Below, one piece after another: positions 23,401 to 38,579 of a stretch of DNA of 64,000 nt. Below the pieces are notes generated by a model, which worked only from the letters and a program-made list of their open reading frames with translations, had not been told where the DNA came from and searched no databases. Position 1 is the first letter of the stretch. Each line of letters starts with the position of its first letter. The position numbers were made by a program, and so were the translations under genes. This stretch comes from Albugo candida (lineage: Eukaryota; Oomycota; Peronosporomycetes; Albuginales; Albuginaceae). The stretch covers positions 186,001-250,000 of the forward strand of contig CAJNAR010000159.1 of NCBI GenBank assembly GCA_905220665.1, read 5' to 3'.

Positions 23401-24007
23401 TATCGCATTTTGACGCTATACAATGAAATCGTCTCCTTTTCCTGTTCTTTTCCATCACAGCCTTTCTGGTGTTCCTTGATAACCGATCATTCCGCAAGTT
23501 TTCTAATTTTCGCTTATTCGCCTTATTCGGCTTACTACTAATCTCAACTTTGTCTTCAGGAAGGTATAATACTGATGTAACAGCCGAACGTTCAAGACGG
23601 GGTTCAGCCGACTCCAACCTTTTTAGTTTGCTTGGTGCTAGTTTTGCTTTCTTCTTTGCCCATGTACCGCTCTCAGCTTCTGTATCCATAATTGTACCAC
23701 ACTTGTTCGCCATTATTGTATCAATCATACCGGTCGATTTTCCTGAATAATTACTCTCAGCGAAGAGTATAGAATCTGAAAAACATACATAAGACAAGCA
23801 TCAATTGTGTTCTCAGGTGTTCAAATTCTACATTTCTTCTACCTGACTTTACTGTAGCGAAACCCTTGCAGTGATGATGAGAGGCATCTACATAGCAAAA
23901 GGGTTAGTTGATCCGTGCCCATAATCCTATAGAATCGGATAAACTAATCGCTACCTGGCTTGTCAGATTTTCCATTCCGAAACTCTAAACTATAAGTACC
24001 ACTCATA
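20446..24007 (-). CDS. E(z)/EZH-type SET-domain histone methyltransferase
   Basis: Six exons on the minus strand (about 24007-23956, 23887-23843, 23775-23191, 23131-22871, 22793-21098, 21037-20446) give about 1076 residues. E(z) features appear in order. The MCSS-like region reads FRDLFCRMCYKYDCSVHG. A SANT-like stretch lies near ICTPTQYLLLDKIRSVFGDN. The cysteine-rich CXC domain starts PCEHSGLC and ends ARECLPDLCFTCGA. The C-terminal SET domain includes GWGAFALEPIRRGEFICEYIGA, SFLFNLNEDAVIDAVRRGNK and GKELYFNYGYQ. The family is the catalytic subunit of PRC2, which methylates histone H3 Lys27 in the nucleus. Two oddities: a 60-nt in-frame intron splits the CXC domain, and the usual NHS active-site motif reads NHG. 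It is longer than animal EZH2 (about 750 residues), mainly in the poorly conserved N-terminal half. Confidence 0.92.
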
Positions 24008-24473
24008 TTATAATTTTACAGCATGTAGCCTGCACTACTTGATATATATCGTTTTCTTATTTGATGTAATCACAGGTAACTCAGTTCTGTATCAAGAGTA
24101 TAGCTCTGATCTGCTTTCTATCTTCCCGTATCGACCCTATGTTACTTCTTTCAGATAGTCGTTGGAATTGTATAGAGATCAACAAAGATCGCGTAAGGGT
24201 GGATGCCTAGTAGTGGGATGGATAGGGAGAGAATTATGTGTATTCGAAGAGAGTATGACAGTTTTTACTCAGGATTAAGACCCAGACCACCGATGTCTGC
24301 CGTAATTAGCTACATTAAGGCGCTTTATGTGTGATTGGGTGTGCTTTGAAACATATGCTATATGAATGTAAAGATGAAGCAGGGAAATAATCGTCTCTAG
24401 TTGCGTGTAGTATTCAACTAAAGCAAGACAACCTGAAAGATGCATGAGAATCAGCAACCTCTGTATCCCTCAG

Positions 24474-25910
24474 TTACGTTCTAAATGCTTCTGCTTCGTT
24501 GCACTGTGTGCTCAAAAGTAGCATCGAAAAAAGTTGCTTCTCAAAAGTTTGATTTTTGACAATAAGAATCAAGTCCGTTTCGTCCAAACACTCTACAATC
24601 GATGCAATGAGTAGCTCTAAAATAATCGCCTCAAACGTGACAATTATATGATTTCTGGCTATGTTAGAATTACAAGGCTTCAATCTCGCAGAGCCTGTGT
24701 ATGTGTCGTCCTGTCTTCTTAGATGCGGCTAACACTAAATATTAGAACGCCGTCCAGAAGATCCAACCCAAATGCGCATAAGTTAATGACATTTCGCATG
24801 GGAGTATAATGTTAAGAATACAAGAATTGGGTTCCCCAATTTCAAGTCGATAACTTACTAGATTGCTTCTTCTGAAGTTTTACTTGAACGGAAAACATCT
24901 TCTGTTGTTACTGTTGCAAGTGTTCTCCTGCAGTCATCTCCGTCGATAGAATAGTTCTATCGTCACAGCTCAAAGTTGGTTATCTATGCACGTATTAAAT
25001 AGGTATGGGAACAAAGATCAACAGACCTTGCGATAGCATCATCAGGTCTTCTGACTGAGAAAAGACGTTGGCATTTTCGATAATCCTCATTACAAACTGG
25101 CACATGTGCGTGCGCCTGCTGGCAGAGGTATTCTTCGCTACGACATCGAAGAAAATCTCTACTGTTGTAAAGATACCGAAGCAGTTCGTAGCAACGTCAG
25201 GACCACAGCAAAACTTTGTCACCGTGTCCACTCTAATCGTGGGAATGTCTCTCATTCTCATTCTATAATATGTAATGCAACCTCAATAGGCGATACAGCT
25301 AGCACTAACACTCATGCAGAAAGAGTTCCGATATCAAAAAAATCAGAAATCACGCTTTTGACTTTTACATCTTTCAGTAAATGGTCAACTTGGGCAAATA
25401 ATTAACGTTGATTTCAAAACAGAAAAAAGCACGTTTAAGCCCTACGGTCATTAATTCCGTATCCGTAGACTCATTGTTTGTGACTTGAGATTTCCATTTT
25501 TTCTGGTAATGGTGCAGAGCAAAGCTTGCATTCAGCAATATTTGCTACATCCTTCAATGGTCAAGTCTCCTCGATGAGTTGCATTAAAGACTCACTTATG
25601 AGCACATCCATCAGCCAAAAAAACTGCCCTTATGATTATTCTTCTCGCTGATAATGATAGGCTTCTCGATTTCTCAGTATATTTATTCCTTAACCGTGAG
25701 AAGTGTCAAGATCTTTGTACACCTCTCTTGTATGAGCACTGGTAAGAAAAGTTTTCGGTGCATAAGTGCACTGTACAAAACAGCATATATCCTGTGATAA
25801 TGCAAGCTGGATAATTCTAAAAACAGAAGTAAAAACGAGATAGTATCTTCAGATTGAGTAGGATCGGGCAGCCTGCCGCCAGCACACATTAGTGTATCAG
25901 CCCCAAATCA
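24474..25910 (-). CDS. Possible multi-exon helical-repeat (HEAT/ARM-like) gene, unidentified
   Basis: Several separate minus-strand stretches read like coding sequence rich in amphipathic helices: about 25889-25683, 25393-25312, 25262-25027 and 24683-24474. Two of them join across a clean 49-nt intron (25311-25263), giving FLISELFLHE followed by MRMRDIPTIRVDTVTK, then CFGIFTTVEIFFDVVAKN. The helical pattern recalls HEAT or armadillo repeats. I could not assemble a full frame or identify the family; between 24700 and 25000 the frames look broken. It may be an ordinary gene with exons I cannot place, a decayed gene, or a distant 3' part of the RME-8-like gene upstream. Limits are approximate. 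Confidence 0.35.
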
Positions 25911-25965
25911 TCAAAGTAGCCTTTCAGCGCAGAAATTCTCCAATTTTGGAGTAAAAGTACTGCTA

Positions 25966-26035
25966 TTTAGAATTTCTGGTGGCTAAAGGTAATTTAGAAT
26001 TTCTGGTGGCTAAAGGTAATTTAGATAGTGGCTAA
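25966..26035. repeat. 27-nt direct tandem repeat, two copies plus a partial third
   Basis: Two adjacent perfect copies of a 27-nt unit (25966-25992 and 25993-26019, each starting tttagaatttctggtggc) are followed by a degenerate partial copy. The repeat lies between two minus-strand genes and encodes nothing recognisable. Confidence 0.85.
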
Positions 26036-26326
26036 CATAACAATCAGGAGCTCACCCTCCAAGCAACTGCCAATTTTATGCAACCCCTCAGAATGAAATA
26101 AAGGCAGCAGAATAACTGGGACGGCGATATCCATGCATCAAAACCCGTAAATGATGTATAAAGTTAGTCACTATACCATGTTAGCCCTACAACAAAAACT
26201 TACGGCCTAAAGCTAACACGCTAACACTTGACAGGAGATCTACAGTGTTCGTTGAACTTGATAATCTCGCGAATTGATGAGAAGTGATGCTTTCATAAAT
26301 AAATTCTTCTTCATAATGATAGATCA

Positions 26327-29300
26327 CTAGACCATGAGATCATCACTCTCGGATGAAGTTAGCGGATGGTTTTGCACCATATCCGGTGTCATCATATTCG
26401 GATGCGTTTCATTAGCTCTTTCTGCACGAAAGCAGTCAAGTGAAACATTTGATCCTCTCGTCGTCACTTCCAGGTTATGCTCGGGATACGCACTGACAAG
26501 CTTTTTATAGGCCAAACGCATACTAATCAGCGCGTCTTCTCTTTTAGCATCCCGTGATCCTCGCTAAATTGGGCAAATACGAGCTTGTTAAGCGTATGAT
26601 TGTGAAAGTATAGTTATCATACCTCACTTAATACGCGGATAACATTTTCGGTGCTTTGGATGGATATAAGCAGTGCCTCGGAAAATGACGCAGCATCGAT
26701 GTCATTCAGTTCTACTTGGCTCCAATTGAGAAATATATTTACATAGACGCCATGCACAATCATTTCATCGGCCACTTCCGGGTATTGATATCTGAAAGAA
26801 TCGACCGCCAGAAAATGATCTGGATTCCAAAGAGGCCAAACACTCGCTGCAGATGCTGTTCGGACCTTGGCTATTTCGCCCTGTAAACAATCTCTCAGAC
26901 GCTCACGCATACTTTGGGTCCAAACAAGAGTTGGTGTCACAATGCGATCAGAATCGCGTAGCTTGTGGAGAAAAACTTGGTGATCTTTTCTGAGAATCTA
27001 CAAGTACACAAAACAGACCACTAAACACACATTCTGTAAATGATACGGGATATAAAGTAAAGCATCGGATTACCTTGACCAAGCAGGGAGTCAATAGCTG
27101 ATTCAGCACCATGCTGATAGATGACTCCGTTTCATCTTCCTCCAATATTCGCTTTAGTCCTAATGCTAGTGCTTCTAAAATATCGATCATGATTGAGCTT
27201 TCTGAGTCTGATTCGGACGTTCGCGTGACGGGGTGTTCGATCTCACTTCCAATCGTATTATCATTCGAAGGCTGACAGAACGCGCAAGTGTCTACTAAAA
27301 TCACAAGACCACCTGCTTTCACGATTTCCGATCTTAACTTTGAATAATGACAGAGCTCGCTGAGCTTCCTGCATATATACAATAACGAAGATGACAAATT
27401 GGACTGGATAAAAGTTCTTGTCGTAAATCTCAATACTACTGTGATCGCATGAGTATTCTCTTCCAGTATGTAGGAGGAAGTAGGTGATACCATGGTTGTA
27501 AGCAGTATGTCAAAAGTATGACAGAGAAGCATTCGGATGGTATTGCTCTCTCCTGCCTCCAAAACTTTTTTCGCCGATAATCGAAGAAGGTTTTGGTATG
27601 CGGGGGATGTCATACGCTCTAAAGCTTGGCCGAGTACAAAAAAACCTTCCTTCTCCATGTAGTCTCTGCATATCTGCTGATTTGTACGATTCAACTCATC
27701 GTGTGGGCCATGACTGAATGAGCTCAGTAGTAGTCTGAAAATTTCCAGCGATGTTAGCCCGCGCATTTGATCGCTGTACGCCAGAAGACTTCGTTGAAAA
27801 GGAAGCGACAATAACTCACAATGTCCCTCAGTAATACTGATATTCATGCATGAAGTCTTCAGAAGCTTGAGGATCGCTCGTTCAATCAGAACTTGTTCTT
27901 CCCAAGGTTGCATGTATGATCCAGATGATGTTAGATCACTGGACGGGCCAGCAAGAGACTTTGGACTCGACAATTCAGCAAGACGATCAAAAAGCGCCAC
28001 TATCAAATCACAATATCTCTCAGTGTCCCACTTGGTCAACATGCGTCCGTCTTCTTCCAGGAACGACCGTACAAAGACTTCGCCAATGTAAATATCTCTA
28101 CAAGTCTCCTCAGCTTGTTTCGCTAGCGTAGACTGATCAATCTCGGAAATTGACTTAAAAGGAGAGTATCTGCCTTTAAGATAATTGAAGAAGAGTACAC
28201 GAAACTTTTTGCCCCACTTAACATCCGCTGCACGGGTATCTTCAGCATTGAAAATATCCATAAAGTCTCTCGGAGAGCTACACATGAGAAGTTGTGCCAT
28301 TCCGCATCCGTGGTATCCAACTGCAGAATGAAGAAGATCTCGAAAGGCAGATTCTTGGGGTGCGTTGTCGATGTCACAGTGAGATAATGCGTTCGTCATG
28401 ATTCGTCCCAGCTCCATATGATTCTCCTTCAAAAATTCTGCGCTCATCAGGCACATTCCTGCACCTTTTGGATCACAAGAAGCGATCAGTAAATATACGA
28501 GAGTTGTCGGCTTCCACTTGACATCGCAATCACTACAGTAGCCAACCAAAGCTTGGCGCTCCTCTGGTTGATCCTTATGCGTTCGCACGAGTGTCAGCTG
28601 TCTTAAAATTGTTAGGATTCGTGTGACTGTAACACGATCAAGTGTTTCCAGAGCAAGCAAACGACTGAGAGAGTCTCTTTTGGGTCGTATAAGATGTAGT
28701 GCATACTTTGCACGGCGTATAATACTCAGAAGAACAGAGATCCCTGCCCGAACCAGCCCATCGCAGTCATTGTGCACCACTACATCCTTATCCTCCTCCA
28801 AATCTGATTGAAGCATCGTATCCCAGTAACGTTGTTCTTCTACAGTCGTATCATCAAAAGCTCTATGATCGCCGCTTAGCCTCCGAGAGATATTGGGGGA
28901 AGATAACACATTCAATACTGCCAAGGTGATCGAGGTCGTTGAGCGATTCAGTGCTTCTGAGGGTGCGTTCCGTGTAGTCATAAATGCGGTATTAAGCAGC
29001 ATAAGACACTCTCGTACAAACCGTAGAGGCTGATTTTCATGATCACCAAGTAAATTTAAAATCAGTCGCATCGGTAATTGACCATGAAATACCATTGCGT
29101 GCCTTTTAATCAAAAGCCGTAAGCAACGCACACAATCCAGTCTCCATTGTTCCTTCTGTTCGACTGAAAGGCGGTCTATTAAGTGCCACGCAAGAACCAA
29201 AGGCTCAGCAACTTCGTACGAACTCATCATATCGGCGATCTCTGGGATCAAGTACTGTATGAAGAATCCATTTACTACAAGTTCTTTCTGCATAGAGACG

Positions 29301-30939
29301 TAATCGACATAGAACAATTCGTGTTCCCATCGTATCACACTTGCAGCATTAGTCGACAAAATGTGTCTCCGTTTTGCTTCAAAAACTTCAGTTTCACTTT
29401 CTAGAGCTTTGTACAGCTCTACCCGCATCTCTTGGTGCCAAACTAAATCAGGCCTTTCATGTTCGTCGCAAACTGCTTGCAAAATCTCTTTCCAGTTCTC
29501 GCCGTGTAATCGAGCATTTTGTAACCATCTTGTGAATGAATTTGCTCCACAAGGTAATTTGTTGTTGCTTACGCTACATCGTTCAGTAGCTGAGTAATCG
29601 CACTCTAAGCGGGCATTATTCGATAATGAGTACGCGGTCTGCCGTGACACCAGATCGTAGCGATTTTCAATCGGTATGAATAGCTCAACTGGAATGATTC
29701 GACACATTGCTGACTTGGAACGGGTATTACCCGCACAAAACATTTCCACTAGTTCCATAAGTTTGGTATTGCAAACTGGCTCATTTGGTATATCCGATGC
29801 ACCCGGATTACTCGAACGTTCTTGTTTATCGCTTCCCTTTTGTAATTCCCAACATTAATTTTCAACCGATCAACAAGAAACGAACTATCATCAGCAATCG
29901 ACTTACTTGTCCAGTTCGTCGAGAATGCAAAGCACCGTGTAGAGCATATAATAAGGCACCGTATTCTCGCGCAGCCTCTTGTAGCTCCTGAACTTGATGT
30001 AGATCGAGAAGAAAGAATAGCTCATACACTAGATCAATCGCTCTTTCCTGCACTAGCTGGTTGGAATGATGACAAAATTCCAATATAACAACTCTTGAAT
30101 TAAGTAGTGCTCCAACCGCGCGCAAGATTGTCAACCAATCGGAACTTTCTCGACGTGGGACCAACATGACGTAAAAAAGCATCAAAATATCTACCAAGAT
30201 ATCAAAATGTCTTCCATCATCACTGTCGAGTTCCGGGATGGCAAATTGCACCGTCAAAGCAGTCAGAGTTTCGAATCCTCCACATTCACCAAAAAGTCGT
30301 CGTGCACCAGTTTGATACTTATTCATCACATCTACCCCATCAGGTGGAGCTAGCATCGTCATCAATATGTCCAGCAACCTTCTACAAAGGTGTTCTGATG
30401 GCCAAGACTACTTTGCAATCGAATTAGATTTCGTCAAATACTAATTCTACGCATGACTACCAGGCACTTTAATAGTGGTTGGAACGACGATCGGCAACTC
30501 AATCGATAGAGCTCTCTCCAGAACAAGAGTCTGTGGTATACCGCCAGTATTGACTCCATCTAACCAAATAAGAAAACTCTTATAAGCACACAGAATTATC
30601 ATTTCAAGCTATCAAACAAACCAATTCTTGATCTGCAGATTGAAAGGATCCTTCAGCCTCCCGAGAAAGCAGTGTATACACCTTATCGTACAATCGGCGA
30701 TCTTTGATATCCACATGCGCTTCTGCAGCATGCTACATTAATCATCAATACAGTAAGAAGTAGATATGTCCGAATATGCAGAGTTGGATTACCTCGCGTG
30801 GAAAGATTTGGCAAAAATTGCGCATTGCTTGTATGATGTTCTCCTTCTTGTCGGCTTTATCAGTACATGTGTGAGGAATTTTGATCGATATGATAGTGTT
30901 TATTGCATTTCGTTGTTCAGAAGAGCCAGTCTGACCCAT
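26327..30939 (-). CDS. RME-8/DNAJC13-related endosomal protein without a visible J domain
   Basis: A long multi-exon minus-strand gene. Recognisable blocks are the IWN-type repeats of RME-8/DNAJC13/GRV2: NWKEILQAV then RPDLVWHQEMRVELYKALE near 29480-29400, and TPTLVWTQSMRERLRDCL near 26940-26880, followed by VHGVYVNIFL. Splices I could verify join LNQLLTPCLVK to ILRKDHQVFLHKLRDSD (near 27060), SRRTGQ to GSDKQERSS (near 29850-29920), and RVLSE to RGSRDAK (near 26625-26565). RME-8 proteins are endosomal coat regulators that recruit Hsc70 through a central J domain. Here the segment where that domain should lie (about 27950-27850) is one continuous exon without an HPD motif. The long N-terminal PH-like part is also absent, because the tepsin-like gene begins 178 bp upstream. 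The likely start is ATG 30939; exons at 30370-30700 are uncertain. Confidence 0.72.
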
Positions 30940-31117
30940 TCTACATATCAATATCCCCGATGCGATGTGAAGTAGCCTTCCAATGCAAAAAGATCACAGA
31001 AAATCAACAGTTCTTTTTATGCGTCGATAGCGCCTTTTGTAAGTTTACACCAATTAAAATAGAGATATGTGCCTACCATGACTTCGATTCGCACAATCTT
31101 TTTCTGTTGTAATTGCA
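30940..31117. promoter_or_regulatory. Short divergent intergenic region (shared promoter)
   Basis: The probable start codons of the RME-8-like gene (minus) and the tepsin-like gene (plus) are about 178 bp apart, so both promoters must lie here or overlap the genes. No TATA box or Inr could be assigned with confidence. The limits depend on the chosen start codons. Confidence 0.45.
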
Positions 31118-33894
31118 ATGAATCGGCAGACATTAGCTGAAGCCACCAGTCTGCATGATGGATCTGTTCCAACATATCTTCTGGAGGAGATCGCAAGTAT
31201 GCACAATTGATTATGAACCTGTCGTCAATTTCGTGCTGACTTTGCCGCAGATCAGACAAAAATTAGTGTGCGAGATGCCGAAAAAATTGCCGATTATCTA
31301 GTAGGACGCGCAACAAAGACAAATCACAATGTAAAGTATAAGGCTTTACAAGTAATACAGGTCTGGTGTAGAATCTACTCTTAGAAATGAACGCTCTGTA
31401 TCGTTTCATCGGATATAGCATTGCATTCGCGAAGGTCATCAGGCTTTTTCAGAAGCAATTCGTGACGAGCGACAGGAGTTGGAAGTTATCAGTCGTAAAT
31501 ATACTATCCGCTTGACTGAATAGGAATAAAAGTGTAATTCCACTCAACTTTTTAGACAGCAGTGGTTCTCGGGAAGCGGCTACTAAGAACGAAAAAGCTC
31601 GCCAAATTTGTCGTCTGGTCGAGGTACATTGTGTCCTTCAGTTTGTGGGTATCATATACTTCATTTTTATATTTAGGGTATATTGTATGCACTTGATGAT
31701 GAAGTAGCCATAGAACCAACTGCACCAGTGGCGTACCAGGACATGAAGCACAAATCGAGAGGACTCATCCAACAAAATCTGATTGAACTACAAGGAGCCG
31801 AATTTCCTAACCCACCAAAAACAACACCAATGGAGCATCAGAATGCATGGTCCACACCAGTATTACAGCAGCGGAATCATGACACATCTGGAGGTTCATG
31901 TGGTAGTACTCTGCTACCATCTCGCCACTCGAACGATTCTGTTTCTTTTTTAAATGCAAAGTCTTATCCAAACACGACCACGCAAGAACCAAGTACAAGT
32001 TCTGGAAGATACACTTACTCCAATCGTGAATTTTATAACGAACGTGCACCGTCATCGGCTCCATCCGGTTATAATGTGCCTCAGTTCTCAGAAAATAAAT
32101 CATGGTCGTCTGTGACGTCTTCCACACCGCAATATACGGCTGGTACGTGGAATAGTAGTGGTTTTAAGAAGAAGGAATTGGATTATTCTCAAGCTCCAAG
32201 ATCCTCTCGAGAAAATAGACCAACTGTGTTGATTGGGCACAAACTAAATGTTGCCAAGCCGGTGGAGAACAACTTGCCAAGACCATATACTTTACCACCA
32301 CCACCTGCTCCTGGAAATGCTGATGGCCGCGCGCGTCAATTTCCTACATACATGGAAAATACCGATAGACTCAAGAGCGCTGAGTTTGCTGGTCCTCCTC
32401 CTAGAAGTTGGGATCATGACCGCTATCAATATGATAGCAAGACTCATGCTATCCACTCGAATTCAGGAGGTTTCAACAGCTCAACCCAACACAATATGGT
32501 AGCTAATGACGACAGAGTCTCTTCCAAGCTCAACAAAACGGTGGAAGGATTAGTCAAGATGAGTCTGGAAGCACGTGAGAAATGGGACTGTCGTAATATT
32601 GACAAGTCAATGGCTACTTCTCTCGCTGATCACGATGAGCTCAGTTCCATGACGCATCCAATCGACCGTGGGTACTACCAACAATCTGGACCGATGCATA
32701 CTTCTGTCCAATCCGACATAGCTGGGTACACGAGAAAGCTCATTTCACTTCTCAGCCTACTAACGTCATGTACGAGCAGGCAATATGAACGTGGCCTTAT
32801 CGATAGTTTATGTGTCTCGACCGGCCTAGCTCGCGCTCCACCCACCGAAGAGCTCGCCCGCTTTGTTGAGTTGGCACAAAATCTTGAAGTGGATACTATA
32901 GGCGATATTATTCTAGACAAGCTTGAAGACTCTATATGGCAGGTACCTACTCACTTCTGATTGTCTTCACCGCACACAGTGCTATTTCTTTGTTGTGCAG
33001 GTTCGCCTCAAGGCATTGTACGTTATATCAGCCTTATTCGAAGCTCCAGCTTGTACAGCTTATATTGAATGGTTTGAAGAAAACTCGGACGTAATTGAAG
33101 CTGTAAGTATCCCCAATTCGTACTTGGATATAACTGTACTTTTAGGTGGTGACATTTGCTCTCGATACTATAGCTCATGAATGACGAAAAACCTCCTGTG
33201 GTCTCAAAAGCACTTCAAATATTGAAATTTCTCGGTCTTGCGGAAGAGCTCGAGCACACAAAGCGGGCTTTATCTGGTCGTACATCAAACTTAAAAAACA
33301 AAGCAAGCACTCGATGCGGAAATGCGACTTCAGTTGCGTCACATATATCAAAATCCACGGCGGCAGAAGCAGATTTATTAGGTTTTGATTCCTCGCCCGT
33401 CGCACCACGTAAAGCTCCATTGCAAAACGATTTGTCCGCGATAATGGGGCAGCCAGACACATCCAATCGAAATATCTCGGTACGCAAACTGTAATTTTCT
33501 CAGATAAATTTTAAGCTTATTGTGCTGCACAAAGCTTTTGGATGAATTCCTTCCACAAAGTCAGCAAGAACCGTATTTGCCTCAAGCAGGAGACCATCGA
33601 TTTCCTACAAGCAATGTACAGTACAACGGAATCCAACAAAAAGAGCCATGTCAAAACCAAGCAGTCGAAAGTCTCAACCGGCAGCCTTCCATGGAGCTCC
33701 ATGCAGCCCATCCGACTTTGAGCTTCTCACAACCGCCTTTCAAATCAGAGCCGCAATTCACGTCTCTTAGTCAGTTGGGTAGAGATTTATTTGCTATAGC
33801 TAATTCTCCTCGAGCAGTTTCCAAACAGCAATCCACTCCAACGTCCAAAGAATGTAACACTGCTGACAATCGATCAGCCTTTTCCTTTATGTAG
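31118..33894 (+). CDS. Tepsin-like ENTH/VHS-domain adaptor-accessory protein, 8 exons
   Basis: Exons 31118-31196, 31251-31360, 31419-31494, 31556-31623, 31677-32942, 33001-33102, 33174-33479 and 33535-33894 join in consistent phases to give 788 residues. The N-terminus is an ENTH-type fold: LAEATSLHDGSVPTYLLEEI, then ADYLVGRATKTNHNVKYKAL, then HCIREGHQAFSEAIRDERQE. A disordered Ser/Pro/Asn-rich linker follows. The VHS-like tepsin domain spans the exon 5-7 junctions: KLISLLSLLTSC, LARFVELAQNLEVDTIGDII, VRLKALYVISALFEAP, KALQILKFLG. Short acidic and LLGFDSS-type peptides further on could bind adaptor ears. Tepsin is the accessory protein of the AP-4 coat at the trans-Golgi network. A second VHS-like domain separates it from epsins. 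SMC5 starts only 67 bp downstream. Confidence 0.85.
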
Positions 33895-33922
33895 ATCAAT
33901 CAATACACCTGAATTTGGGTAG

Positions 33923-38300
<4,378 letters not shown>

Positions 38301-38579
38301 TAAACGCTCGGCGGTAGCAAAGAATGATAGAGAGTCTAAGAAAAAATGCTAGCTATGAATCGGAGTCAAGTCTAAAGATTTTCCTTTGCGGTGTGATTGC
38401 GTCGCGCTTTTCTGGACGGCAGTATTTGATTGAATGCTTGTGATCTGTAAAGGCAACCAAGCAAATGATTTTATCGAGATGCATGAAAAGTATCCAAATT
38501 TTGTATAGAATTTTGTATAAATCCAACCATTGGCAAAAAATTTGCGTGAATTTCTTGGAAATTGTTTTGTAGCTCTTCG

